From positions 496,289-560,288 of the forward strand of contig NZ_LMRZ01000001.1 in the NCBI RefSeq assembly GCF_001428305.1: 64,000 nt of DNA, in the 5' to 3' direction. Each line of letters starts with the position of its first letter. Position 1 is the stretch's first letter. The stretch is from Janibacter sp. Soil728. Its GTDB lineage: Bacteria > Actinomycetota > Actinomycetes > Actinomycetales > Dermatophilaceae. The notes beneath the pieces are model-generated. The model searched no databases. It was not told the DNA's origin and was given only the letters and a program-made list of their open reading frames with translations. The translations under genes were made by a program, and so were the position numbers. This document shows positions 25,092 to 34,962 of this stretch, in pieces.

Positions 25092-27368
25092 TCAGTGGTC
25101 GCGCGCGGCGACCCAGGCGGCGATCTGGCTTCGTGAGGTGACCTCGAGCTTGCCGAAGATCCGCTCGACGTGGCCGTCGACGGTGCGCGGGGAGATGACG
25201 AGCCGGTCGGCGATGGTCCGGTTGGTCAGGCCCTGCGCGATGAGGCCGGCCACCTCGAGCTCTCGTGGGGTGAGTGGGCAGTCCTCGCGGCCGGGGCGCT
25301 CGACGGAGGGATCCTCGAGCGCGAGCTCGACGGCACCCAGTCGGGTCACTGCGGACGCGGAGGCCCGGCGGCGCCGGGCGACGCTCGCGCCGAGGCGACG
25401 CTCCACCTCGGCGGCGACCGCGACGCTCTCGGCGTGGATCTTGGGCCCGAAGGCCTCGATCGAGGTGCCGATCTGGGCCCATACCGACGAGGCGGCCCCG
25501 GCCAGCTCGGCGGAGCGCTCGTCGTGCGCCGAGTCGTGCGCCAGCCAGGCGAGCAGCTCGACGGTCAGGGCGATGCAGATCCCGTCCCGGAAGGCGCGCT
25601 GCAACTCGAGGGCGGCCTTCCCGGCACGGGCAGCGGCGTCGCGGTCGCCGAGGTGCCACTGGCTGACCGAGGTCACCCACAGCGCATAGGCGCGGCACCA
25701 CTGCTCGCCGTGGCGCTCGCTGAGGTCGAGCACCCGGGTGCACGTCTCCAGGGCGTCGGCGTGCTGGTCCTCGTAGGTCTGGGCCATCCCCATCTGGAAG
25801 AGGGCGGTGCCGGCCGGTGCATCGAGCCCGTGCCGCTCGAAGACCACGATCGCCGTCCGGTAGTGGTCGATCGCCTCGCCGGTACGACCGCTGAAGGCAT
25901 GGCGCAGGCCGGTCCAGTGCGCGGCGTGCGCGGCCAGGATCTCGTCCTCGAGCACGCTGGCGATGCGGCGGCACTCCTCGAGCAGCTCGGCAGCTCGATC
26001 GCGGTCGCCCTGGATGAGGCAGACCCACGCGGCCACCCACAGCGCCGCCCCGCGCTCGGGGGACTGGTCGACCACGAGATCGAGGATGCGCTCGAGCCAC
26101 CGGCGCCCATCACTCAGTCGTCCGCCCGCGATCCAGTGGTATCGCAGCAGGGAGGCCAGCCGCGCCGCCTGACGTTCCTCGCCGGCGGTGGCGACCGACC
26201 ACTCGAGGGCGGCGATGAGGTTGGGGTGGTCCTCACGGAGAGCGGCCAGGGCTCGCGGCTGGTCGGGCCCGCACCAGTCGCGGACCATGCGGTCGGTCTG
26301 GGCGAGGTAGTGGTCGCGGTGACGGCGCTTGGTCGCGGTGCGGTCCTCCCCTTCGCCCAGCTGTTGCGTGCCGTACTCGCGCATCGTGACGAGCAGCCGG
26401 TAGCGCATCGTCGCACCGTGGGGCTCGGCGGTGACGATCGACTTGGCGACGAGGCGGTCGAGGACGTCGAGAACCTCGTTCGCCGACAGCTCCGCATCGG
26501 CACAGACGGCCTCCGCCGCGTCGAGGTCGAAGCTGCCGGGGAAGACCGACAGCCGGGCCCACAGCAGCTGCTCGGCGGAGGTGCACAGGTCGTGGCTCCA
26601 CCCGACGAGTGCCCAGAGGGTGCGGTGGTGCGCCAGGTCGCCGCGCGCGCCCCCGGTCAGCAGGGTGAAGCGAGCGTCCAACCGCTCGAGGACCTGCTCC
26701 ACGGACAGGCTGCGAAACCGTGCCGTGGCGAGCTCGATGGCCAGCGGCATACCGTCCAATCGCGCGCACAGCTGCACGACGGCCGCCCGGTTGTCGTCGG
26801 TGACGGCGAAGCCGGGCACGAGGGCGCGGGCCCGGTCGACGACCAGACGAACTGCTTCTGAGCGGTCGATCTGCGCAGCGTCGTGGACCGGGTCGGGCAG
26901 GTCGAGCGGGCCGAGGTCATGGATCTGCTCACCGGGCAGGCCGAGCGGCTCGCGGGAGGTCGCGATGACCGACAGCCCGTCGACGGCGTCGAGGAGGGTG
27001 GCGAGCAGGTCGGCGGCTGCATCCAGGACGTGCTCGCAGTTGTCGACGAGGAGCAGGGTGCGACGGCCGGTGAGGTGGCGCACGATCTGGTCGACCGGCG
27101 CGCGGGTGGACTGGTCGGGTACGGCCAGGGCGGACGCGACGGCCGGCGCCACCTCGCTGCCCACCTCCAGGTCGGCGAGCTCGACGACGGCCACCCCGTC
27201 GGGGAAGGCCGACGCGGCGCGGGCCAGAGCCTCCCGCGCCAGGCGGGTCTTGCCGATCCCACCCGGGCCGGTCACCGTCACCAGACGCGCATCACCCAGC
27301 AGCGCCCGCGTCTCGCGCAGGGACTGCTCTCTCCCGATGAAGGAGGTCATCGGCCGGGACCTCGCCAT
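25092..27368 (-). CDS. LuxR family regulator with NB-ARC-like ATPase and TPR region
   Basis: The 758-residue protein has an N-terminal STAND/NB-ARC-like ATPase with Walker A GPGGIGKTRLA near residues 33-43 and Walker B TLLLVDNCEHVL near 110, a helical repeat middle region (residues about 350-640) and a C-terminal LuxR HTH, LTPRELEVAGLIAQGLTNRTIADRLVISPRTVDGHVERIF, in the last 65 residues. Such regulators integrate a ligand signal with ATP binding. It is divergent from the monooxygenase-esterase fusion gene and is its most likely regulator. The ATG at 27368 is preferred; ATG 27350 and GTG 27392 are alternatives. No clear ribosome-binding site is visible, so it may be leaderless. Confidence 0.88.
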   Translation of the reverse strand: MARSRPMTSFIGREQSLRETRALLGDARLVTVTGPGGIGKTRLAREALARAASAFPDGVAVVELADLEVGSEVAPAVASALAVPDQSTRAPVDQIVRHLTGRRTLLLVDNCEHVLDAAADLLATLLDAVDGLSVIATSREPLGLPGEQIHDLGPLDLPDPVHDAAQIDRSEAVRLVVDRARALVPGFAVTDDNRAAVVQLCARLDGMPLAIELATARFRSLSVEQVLERLDARFTLLTGGARGDLAHHRTLWALVGWSHDLCTSAEQLLWARLSVFPGSFDLDAAEAVCADAELSANEVLDVLDRLVAKSIVTAEPHGATMRYRLLVTMREYGTQQLGEGEDRTATKRRHRDHYLAQTDRMVRDWCGPDQPRALAALREDHPNLIAALEWSVATAGEERQAARLASLLRYHWIAGGRLSDGRRWLERILDLVVDQSPERGAALWVAAWVCLIQGDRDRAAELLEECRRIASVLEDEILAAHAAHWTGLRHAFSGRTGEAIDHYRTAIVVFERHGLDAPAGTALFQMGMAQTYEDQHADALETCTRVLDLSERHGEQWCRAYALWVTSVSQWHLGDRDAAARAGKAALELQRAFRDGICIALTVELLAWLAHDSAHDERSAELAGAASSVWAQIGTSIEAFGPKIHAESVAVAAEVERRLGASVARRRRASASAVTRLGAVELALEDPSVERPGREDCPLTPRELEVAGLIAQGLTNRTIADRLVISPRTVDGHVERIFGKLEVTSRSQIAAWVAARDH

Positions 27369-27498
27369 GGGTGTGCACGCTAGGGCCACCACCCCCGGCT
27401 GTCACCCGGCGACGCGCGGCGCGGAACCGGCATGGCCATCGGTCGAGGGCGTCGGGGCGTGCCCGGGTGGGGCAAGTGGGGTGACGAAGGGGGTGATT

Positions 27499-27517
27499 AC
27501 ACCCCTGTGCGGGGTGT
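27499..27517. promoter_or_regulatory. Inverted repeat upstream of the monooxygenase-esterase gene
   Basis: ACACCCC and GGGGTGT form a perfect 7-base inverted repeat around TGTGC, in the 207-base divergent region between the LuxR gene and the fusion gene. It is a candidate binding site for the LuxR regulator; no other strong symmetry is seen in this gap. Confidence 0.45.
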
Positions 27518-27575
27518 GTGGCCACTGACACCTTCGAGTCACGGCGGATCGGCCGCCCCGGACAAAGGAGTCCTC

Positions 27576-30170
27576 ATGAACGACATGACCACCTCGCCCG
27601 ACCATGACGTCATCATCGTCGGAGCCGGTTTCGCTGGGATCTATGGCATCCACAAGTTCCGTGACCAGATGGGCCTGGACGTGCACGGCTTCGACGCCGC
27701 GACCGACGTCGGCGGTACCTGGTACTGGAACCGATACCCGGGCGCCCGGGTCGACATCGAGAGCGTCCACTACTCCTACTCCTTCTCCGAGGAGCTGCAG
27801 CAGGAGTGGAGCTGGACCGAACGCTTCCCCGCGCAGCCGGAGATCCTGCGGTACCTGAACCACGTCGCCGATCGCTTCGACGTGAGCAAGAACTTCACCT
27901 TCGGCACCCGCGTGACCGGCGTGACGTGGAACGACACCGCCAGCCACTGGGAGGTCACCACCGACGACGGCGAGGTGACCACCGCGCGCTACTTCGTCTC
28001 CGGAGGCGGCACCCTGTCCGTGCCCAAGACACCGGAGTTCCCGGGCGTCGAGACCTTCGCCGGGCGGGTCCTGCAGACCGGCAGCTGGCTCGAGGACGTC
28101 GACTTCACCGGGCAGCGCGTCGGGATCATCGGCACCGGATCGACGGGCATCCAGGTGATCAGCGAGGTCTCCAAGCAGGCCCGGTCACTCACCGTCTTCC
28201 AGCGGACCCCCAACTACGCGACCCCGATCGGCAACTACCTGACGGACCCGGAGGAGGAGGCCGCCGAGAAGGCCCGCTACGGCGAGATCCGCGATGCCTC
28301 GCGCAACCACTTCCTCGGTGTGCCCTACGAGGACGTACAGCCTTCCGCGATCGCCGTGGGTGCGCAGGAGAGGCGCGAGGTCTTCGACGACCGCTGGGAG
28401 CGCGGTGGCTTCCGACTCTTCATCGACAGCTTCGGTGACATCCTCTCCGACCAGGACGCCAACGACACGGCGGCGGAGTACATCCGCGGTCGCATCCGCG
28501 AGCGGGTGCAGGACCCGGCCACGGCCGACCTGCTCTGCCCGACGGGTTACCCCTACGGCACCAAGCGTCCTCCGCTGGAGACCGACTACTACGAGGCCTT
28601 CAACCGCGACAGCGTGCACGTCGTCGACGTGCGGACCAACACCATCGCGGCCGTCGTGCCCGAGGGCGTCCGCCTCGCCGACGGCACCGTCCACGAGATC
28701 GACGTCCTCATCATGGCGACCGGGTACGACGCGTGCACCGGTCCGCTGCTGGCGATGAACGTCACCGGGCGTGACGGTGCGCGTCTGGCCGACGCGTGGG
28801 AGCAGGGCCCCCAGACCTACCTCGGTCTGACGGTCGCGAAGTTCCCCAACCTCTTCATGGTGACCGGTCCGCAGAGCCCCTCGGTCCTCTACAACATGCC
28901 GCTGGCCATCGAGGACCACATCGACTTCGTCGGCGACACGATCACCTACATGACCGAGCACGGCCACGCGGTCGTCGACGCGAGCGCCCAGGCCCAGGAC
29001 CAGTGGGTCCACGAGGTCAACGCCGTCGCCGAGATGACGCTCCTGCCGAAGTCGGCGACCTCCTGGTACATGGGCGCCAACATCCCGGGCAAGCCGCGTC
29101 GTCCCCTCGTCTACCTCGGCGGTGCCCCGCGCTACCGAGCGATCTGCGACAACGTCCAGCGCAACGACTACCGCGGCTTTGCCTTCGCTGCCGACAGCGC
29201 GGGCCTCGCCTCGGCCGAGACCTCTGCGGCACTCGACCCGTGCGTCATGTTCATCGTCGAGGCCCTGCGCCAGCAGGAGTTCCCGGGATTCCGGGCTGCT
29301 GGCGTCGAGGGCGCTCGCGCGGTCGTCGAGTCCTTCGTCGACATGCAGGCCCCCAAGCAGCAGGTCGCCTCGGTCACCGAGCACTCCTACGGGCCGGACA
29401 CCGACCAGCGTCTGCGGGTCTACGTACCCGAGGCCGACGGTCTGCTGCCCGTCACCGTCTACGTGCACGGCGGTGGCTTCGTCACCGGCAGCCTCGACAT
29501 GATCGACGAGCCGGTCCGTGACCTCGCCAACCGCACCGGATCGATCGTCGTCTCGGCCACCTACCGTCGTGCTCCGGAGCACCGATTCCCGGCCGCCCAC
29601 GACGACGTGGGCGCCGCCCTTCGCTGGGCGGTGGAGCACGCTGCCGAGCACGGCGGTGACCCCTCGCGGATCGCTCTCGCCGGGGACTCGGCCGGTGGGA
29701 CCCTCGTGACGGCCGCGGCACTGCAGGCGCCCGGCGAAGGCATCGACCTGTCAGCCCTGCTGCTCATCAATCCGCTGGTCAGTGCCGCCGTCGAGACGCC
29801 CTCTCGTACGCAGTTCGCGGAGGGCTACGTCATCGAGCTCGACGACCTGGCGTGGTTCGGTGAGGAGTACGTCTCGTCCCCCGAGGACGTCACCGATGTC
29901 CGCCTGGACCTGGGGCAGGGTGACCTGTCGGCGCTGCCGCCGACCCTGGTCATCACCAACGAGTGCGACACCCTGCGCGACGAGGCGGAGGACTTCGCCG
30001 AGCAGATCCGCGCTGCGGGCGGGCAGGCCACGGTGCGTCGCTCCGCCGGACTGGCGCACGACGTCTACCTGCTCTCGGGCGCGGTCTTCCGCGCGGAGGA
30101 GCAGCGGGCGGCTGCGGGTGAGTTCCTCGTGAAGCAGTTCGCGCAGGTGCCTGCACTCGCGCCTGCCTGA
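27576..30170 (+). CDS. Flavin-containing (Baeyer-Villiger-type) monooxygenase fused to an alpha/beta-hydrolase esterase
   Basis: A single 864-residue chain. Residues about 1-590 form a class B flavoprotein monooxygenase: FAD site GAGFAGIYG near 16, GGTWYWNRYPGARVDIES, NADPH site GTGSTGIQ near 186 and ATGYDACTG near 380. The Baeyer-Villiger fingerprint at 161-171 reads FAGRVLQTGSW, with Gln167 where the conserved His is expected. Residues about 605-864 form a hormone-sensitive-lipase-type esterase with HGGG at 631 and GDSAGG (Ser705). Known Baeyer-Villiger enzymes turn ketones into esters or lactones, which an esterase then hydrolyses, so the fusion could do both steps; this is inferred. The ATG has a good AAAGGAG ribosome-binding site. 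Probably controlled by the divergent LuxR gene. Confidence 0.9.
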   Translation: MNDMTTSPDHDVIIVGAGFAGIYGIHKFRDQMGLDVHGFDAATDVGGTWYWNRYPGARVDIESVHYSYSFSEELQQEWSWTERFPAQPEILRYLNHVADRFDVSKNFTFGTRVTGVTWNDTASHWEVTTDDGEVTTARYFVSGGGTLSVPKTPEFPGVETFAGRVLQTGSWLEDVDFTGQRVGIIGTGSTGIQVISEVSKQARSLTVFQRTPNYATPIGNYLTDPEEEAAEKARYGEIRDASRNHFLGVPYEDVQPSAIAVGAQERREVFDDRWERGGFRLFIDSFGDILSDQDANDTAAEYIRGRIRERVQDPATADLLCPTGYPYGTKRPPLETDYYEAFNRDSVHVVDVRTNTIAAVVPEGVRLADGTVHEIDVLIMATGYDACTGPLLAMNVTGRDGARLADAWEQGPQTYLGLTVAKFPNLFMVTGPQSPSVLYNMPLAIEDHIDFVGDTITYMTEHGHAVVDASAQAQDQWVHEVNAVAEMTLLPKSATSWYMGANIPGKPRRPLVYLGGAPRYRAICDNVQRNDYRGFAFAADSAGLASAETSAALDPCVMFIVEALRQQEFPGFRAAGVEGARAVVESFVDMQAPKQQVASVTEHSYGPDTDQRLRVYVPEADGLLPVTVYVHGGGFVTGSLDMIDEPVRDLANRTGSIVVSATYRRAPEHRFPAAHDDVGAALRWAVEHAAEHGGDPSRIALAGDSAGGTLVTAAALQAPGEGIDLSALLLINPLVSAAVETPSRTQFAEGYVIELDDLAWFGEEYVSSPEDVTDVRLDLGQGDLSALPPTLVITNECDTLRDEAEDFAEQIRAAGGQATVRRSAGLAHDVYLLSGAVFRAEEQRAAAGEFLVKQFAQVPALAPA

Positions 30171-30190
30171 CCGAGGCGGCGAGCACACGA

Positions 30191-30245
30191 GGTCGTCCTG
30201 GTGCATCTCATGGCGAAATCCGCCACCAGATGCACCGGGACGACC
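30191..30245. terminator. Long hairpin after the monooxygenase-esterase gene
   Basis: The left arm GGTCGTCCTGGTGCATCT pairs with AGATGCACCGGGACGACC at the right, and TGGCG with CGCCA further in, around a small AAAT loop: a stem of about 25 bases with a few mismatches. It starts 20 bases after the stop codon and is well placed as a terminator, though it is longer than usual. Confidence 0.65.
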
Positions 30246-30444
30246 CTTGGTGCGCAGGACGTCTCCTCTACCTTGAAGGTGTCGTAGTACGGCCCTGCTC
30301 GGGGAAGGTGACCTTGCTGTCCGCGTCGGTCTGCATCCAGCGGACGAAGCAGGCCGTCTCTTCGTGGACAACTCATCGGCCTCGGGTCCCCGACGACCTC
30401 GTGCTGGTCGTTGCTCGGCCTCAGGCTCGGGTGGAGGATGAAGC

Positions 30445-31077
30445 GTGAGCTCTCCACCCCATGAGCATGTCCTGGTCCCCGGTACCAACAAGGGGAGCGC
30501 TCCTCTGGTGCTCCTTCATGGATCGGATGGTGAAGAGTTCGACCTGCTGGAGCTTGCCCATCGACTCTCACCCACCGCCACGAAACTCGGGGTGCGCGGC
30601 CGAGTCGTCATGCCGGGCGGTCACGCATTCTTCCGACGCCACGCAGACCGACGGATCGACGAGGAAGACCTCGCGGCGAGGACTCCCGTCCTTCGCGATT
30701 TCATCCGGGGTATGGAGCGCGACATCGGTGCCCGACCCGTGGTGGTCGGCTTCTCCAACGGAGCAATCATGGCGGCTGCGATGCTGATGTCGCACCCGGA
30801 CTTGCTCGCCGGCGCTGTGCTCTTGCGGCCGCTCTCTCCCTTCGCCGCACCGCCGCCAGTGGACTTGGGCGGCGTGCCGGTCCTCGTCCTCGACGGCGCC
30901 CAGGACGAGCGTCGAGCTGCGGGGGACGGGGCTCTGCTGGCTGGGGACCTGCGCGGCATGCGTGCTGCCGTCACCCACGAGGTGCTGCCCGTCGGCCATG
31001 CGATCACCGCGCAGGACACGTCGATGGCCAAGGTCTGGCTGCAGGAGACCTTCCCTGACCGGGACGTGACTTTCTGA
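30445..31077 (+). CDS. Alpha/beta hydrolase, phospholipase/carboxylesterase-like
   Basis: This 210-residue protein matches the compact phospholipase/carboxylesterase and MhqD-like group: VLLHGSDGEEFDLLELA near residue 22, MPGGHAFFRR, the nucleophile GFSNGA near residues 99-104, VLVLDGAQDERR with the catalytic Asp and the His in PVGHAITAQD. It starts at a GTG and follows the fusion gene by about 275 bases including a hairpin, so it probably has its own promoter. The GFSNG elbow, rather than GHSMG, is typical of this group. It may take part in ester or lactone breakdown with the upstream esterase, but no direct evidence exists. Confidence 0.85.
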   Translation: MSSPPHEHVLVPGTNKGSAPLVLLHGSDGEEFDLLELAHRLSPTATKLGVRGRVVMPGGHAFFRRHADRRIDEEDLAARTPVLRDFIRGMERDIGARPVVVGFSNGAIMAAAMLMSHPDLLAGAVLLRPLSPFAAPPPVDLGGVPVLVLDGAQDERRAAGDGALLAGDLRGMRAAVTHEVLPVGHAITAQDTSMAKVWLQETFPDRDVTF

Positions 31078-31084
31078 GGACTAC

Positions 31085-31579
31085 TCAGGCCCGGGCGAAG
31101 ACCAGCCGCTCGCCGGCGAAGCCGTTGCGCCAGAGGTCGTTGCACGCGGCGGCCATCTCGGGCAGCCCCTCCTCGATCGCGCCGAAGACCGAGCCGGGCA
31201 CCCAGCCCAGGTCGCCGTTGATGAGCAGGTTGTTGCGCCCGTAGAAGATCGCCAGGTCGGTGGCGCCCTGCTCGGCGTGCGCCGTCGACCCCGGGTCGTA
31301 GCCGTAGGCGGGGTTGCCGATCTCCCAGGGCTCGAAGTCGAAGAGGCACACGTCGCCGGGGATCGGGGTGATCGTCGGGTTCTCCCGGTGGGGTGCGGCG
31401 GTGATCCGCGGGAGCAGCGTGTAGACCTCGTTGCGCGCGTACTTCGCGTGGAAGGCGTCACCCCCCACCGGCAGCGCCTCCCACACGGCGTCGCAGGTGA
31501 GCGGCGCCTCGTCGTCGAGGAGCCGCGCGCGGCACACCACGCCGCGCGACTCGAGCGTGATCGACATGTACCGACTCAT
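31085..31579 (-). CDS. DUF3830 family protein
   Basis: A 164-residue protein of the cyclophilin-like DUF3830 family: MSITLESRGVVCRARLLDDEAPLTCDAVWEALP at the start, HAKYARNEVYTLLP, IPGDVCLFDFEP and FYGRNNLLINGDLGWVPGSVFG. DUF3830 genes are often found beside amidases, racemases and aminotransferases in catabolic clusters, but no reaction is assigned to them; the same neighbours are present here. The ATG at 31579 is chosen because similarity starts there; six extra residues upstream are possible. It lies downstream of the aminotransferase on the same strand with a family C hairpin between them, and converges on the hydrolase gene. Confidence 0.85.
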   Translation of the reverse strand: MSRYMSITLESRGVVCRARLLDDEAPLTCDAVWEALPVGGDAFHAKYARNEVYTLLPRITAAPHRENPTITPIPGDVCLFDFEPWEIGNPAYGYDPGSTAHAEQGATDLAIFYGRNNLLINGDLGWVPGSVFGAIEEGLPEMAAACNDLWRNGFAGERLVFARA

Positions 31580-31606
31580 GTGCGCCTCCAGCACCAACTC
31601 ATCGTT

Positions 31607-31659
31607 CCGATTGGAAGTAAACGCGCCGACGATTCATCAGCGGGTTTACCTCCAATCGG
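31607..31659. repeat. Family C hairpin between the aminotransferase and DUF3830 genes
   Basis: CCGATTGGAAGTAAAC at 31607-31622 pairs with GTTTACCTCCAATCGG at 31644-31659 at 15 of 16 positions; the loop contains GCGCCGACGATTCATCAGC. It resembles the hairpin at 25021 in arms and loop. It may reduce read-through from the aminotransferase gene into the DUF3830 gene. Confidence 0.65.
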
Positions 31660-31668
31660 CGAACGGAC

Positions 31669-32910
<1,242 letters not shown>

Positions 32911-32933
32911 CAGAACCTCCGAGTTGTTCGTCT

Positions 32934-32946
32934 GATTGTTGACAAT
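32934..32946. promoter_or_regulatory. GntR/FadR-type operator between aminotransferase and aldehyde dehydrogenase genes
   Basis: GATTGTTGACAAT, with inverted arms ATTGT and ACAAT, is identical over 13 bases to the core of the operator at 22597-22612. It lies in the 84-base gap between divergent genes and is the main symmetric element there, so the GntR regulator encoded at 20381-21097 probably controls both loci. Confidence 0.7.
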
Positions 32947-32994
32947 ACGTCTACGGTGAGGGGGACGGCAAGGACGCTGACGAAGGAGTCACCC

Positions 32995-34476
32995 ATGACC
33001 ACGACGGACACGACTGGGGTCACCCGCGAGCAGGAACGCGAGGCCATCGCCTCGGTGCCGACGGGACTCTTCATCGGAGGGGAGTGGCGCACCACTGCGG
33101 CGACGATGCCGGTCGTCGACCCCTCGACCGGCCAGCCCCTGTGCGAGATCGCCGACGCGACCCCCGACGAGGCCGCGGCCGCGCTCGACGCCGCCGCTGC
33201 GGCCCAGGCCGACTGGGCCAGGACGCCGCCGCGGGAGCGCAGCGAGATCCTCACCCGGGCCCGCGACCTCATGCTCGCCGACGTCGATCGGCTCGCGCTG
33301 ATCATGACGCTCGAGATGGGCAAGCCGCTGGCCGAGGCGAAGGGGGAGATCGCCTACGCCGCCGAGTTCTTCCGGTGGTTCGCCGAGGAGGCCGTGCGCA
33401 TCGACGGCGGCTTCATGACCGCGCCGGCCGGGGGCTCACGCTTCCTCGTCGCCAAGCAGCCGGTCGGCCCGTGCGTCTTCATCACCCCGTGGAACTTCCC
33501 GATGGCCATGGGGACCCGCAAGATCGGTCCGGCCATCGCTGCCGGCTGCACCTCGGTGATCAAGCCCGCCGCAGAGACCCCGCTGTCGACACTCGCGCTC
33601 GCCGACATCCTCGTGCAGGCGGGCCTGCCCGCCGGCGTGGTCAATGTCGTGACGACGAGCCGGAGCGACGACGTCATGGCGCCGATGATCCTCGACCCGC
33701 GCTCGCGCAAGCTCTCCTTCACCGGCTCGACCCCGGTCGGCAAGCACCTGCTCGAGCTCGCGGCCAAGACGGTCATGCGCACCTCGATGGAGCTCGGGGG
33801 CAATGCCCCCTTCCTCGTCTTCGACGACGCGGACATGGACGTGGCGATCGAGGGTGCGATGGCGGCCAAGATGCGCAACATCGGCCAGGCCTGCACGGCG
33901 GCCAACCGGATCCTCGTGCAGCGCGGTGTGGCGCAGGAGTTCTCCCGCCGGCTCGCCGAGCGGATGGGCGCGCTGCCGATGGGTCGCGGCGTCGAGGAGG
34001 GTGTCGTCGTCGGGCCGCTGGTCAACCAGAAGGCTGTCGACAAGGTCGACGAGCTCGTCCGTGACGCGGTCGGTCGAGGGGCCACGGCAACCCTCGGGGG
34101 GCAGCCGGCCGAGCGCGAGGGCTACTTCTACCCCGCGACCGTCCTCACGGGCGTGCCGGCGGACGCGCAGATGGGCGAGGCCGAGATCTTCGGGCCGGTC
34201 GCGGCGATCACCGAGTTCGACACCGAGGAGGAGGCCATCGCGCTGGCCAACGACACCCCCTTCGGCCTGATCTCGTACGTCTTCACCCAGGGACTCGACC
34301 GCGGCCTGCGGGTCAGCGAGGCCCTCGAGGCGGGGATGGTCGGCCTCAACCAGGGCGTCGTTTCCAACCCGGCAGCGCCCTTCGGCGGGATCAAGGAGTC
34401 CGGCCTCGGTCGCGAAGGGGGCCTGGCGGGCATCGAGGAATTCCTCGAGACGAAGTACATCGGCGTGAGGATGTAG
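32995..34476 (+). CDS. NAD(P)-dependent aldehyde dehydrogenase, succinate-semialdehyde dehydrogenase-like
   Basis: The 493-residue enzyme has the aldehyde dehydrogenase family elements: FIGGEWR, ITPWNFPMAMGTRKIGPAIAAGC, SFTGSTPVGKHLL, catalytic Glu in MELGGNAP near 268 and nucleophile Cys in NIGQACTAANR near 302, then EIFGPVAAI and PFGGIKESGLGREGG at the end. These match the succinate-semialdehyde dehydrogenase (GabD) group. It would oxidise the semialdehyde formed by the divergent aminotransferase to a dicarboxylic acid. The ATG at 32995 has a GAAGGAG ribosome-binding site; the open frame continues upstream but only through the aminotransferase gene. Probably repressed by the GntR regulator. 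Confidence 0.9.
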   Translation: MTTTDTTGVTREQEREAIASVPTGLFIGGEWRTTAATMPVVDPSTGQPLCEIADATPDEAAAALDAAAAAQADWARTPPRERSEILTRARDLMLADVDRLALIMTLEMGKPLAEAKGEIAYAAEFFRWFAEEAVRIDGGFMTAPAGGSRFLVAKQPVGPCVFITPWNFPMAMGTRKIGPAIAAGCTSVIKPAAETPLSTLALADILVQAGLPAGVVNVVTTSRSDDVMAPMILDPRSRKLSFTGSTPVGKHLLELAAKTVMRTSMELGGNAPFLVFDDADMDVAIEGAMAAKMRNIGQACTAANRILVQRGVAQEFSRRLAERMGALPMGRGVEEGVVVGPLVNQKAVDKVDELVRDAVGRGATATLGGQPAEREGYFYPATVLTGVPADAQMGEAEIFGPVAAITEFDTEEEAIALANDTPFGLISYVFTQGLDRGLRVSEALEAGMVGLNQGVVSNPAAPFGGIKESGLGREGGLAGIEEFLETKYIGVRM

Positions 34477-34506
34477 CTCGCCGACCCGGCTCAGTCGCGC
34501 GCCGGC

Positions 34507-34953
34507 TCACCCTTCTTGGGCGAAGTCCTCGGCCGTCACCGGACCGCCGGCCGGCTGGGTGATGCGCACCGGGTTGCCGAAGGGGTCCCGCAGCGCGCAG
34601 TCGATGCCGTAGGGGCGCTCGGTCGGCTCCTCGGTGAACTCGACCCCCTTCGCCCGCAGCTCCTCGTAGGTGGCGCGGCAGTCCTTGGTCGTGAGGATCG
34701 CGGCCGCGCCGAGCGCGCCCTTGGTGAGCAGGTCGCGGAGCTGCTCCGCGGTTGCATCGTCGACGAAGGGGGAACCCGGCACCTCGAGCATGAGGTGGCG
34801 GTCGGGCTGGGAGGGCAGGGCGATGGTGAGCCACCGCATGAAGCCGAGGTCGACGTCGGCGCTCACCTCGAAGCCGAGCTTGCCGCAGTAGAAGGCGAGG
34901 GCCTCGTCCTGGTCGAGGACGTAGACGCTGTGATGGCTGATTCCTGTGAACAT
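34507..34953 (-). CDS. VOC (glyoxalase/bleomycin-resistance-like) family protein
   Basis: The 148 residues show the paired beta-alpha-beta-beta-beta modules of the vicinal-oxygen-chelate fold: ISHHSVYVLDQDEALAFYCGKLGFEVSADV, then LMLEVPG, and GVEFTEEPTERPYGIDCALRDPFGNPVRITQ. Metal-ligand candidates are His7 or His8 and the Glu of LMLEV. Members act as glyoxalases, dioxygenases, isomerases or drug-binding proteins. It lies nine bases downstream of an AraC-type regulator on the same strand, so the two form an operon, a common arrangement in actinobacteria. Substrate unknown. Confidence 0.88.
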   Translation of the reverse strand: MFTGISHHSVYVLDQDEALAFYCGKLGFEVSADVDLGFMRWLTIALPSQPDRHLMLEVPGSPFVDDATAEQLRDLLTKGALGAAAILTTKDCRATYEELRAKGVEFTEEPTERPYGIDCALRDPFGNPVRITQPAGGPVTAEDFAQEG

Positions 34954-34962
34954 GGCTCAAAT

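Noticed and set aside
30445-31077. The small hydrolase as a dienelactone hydrolase
   Set aside because: The nucleophile is Ser in GFSNGA; dienelactone hydrolases use Cys, so only a general carboxylesterase-like call is made.
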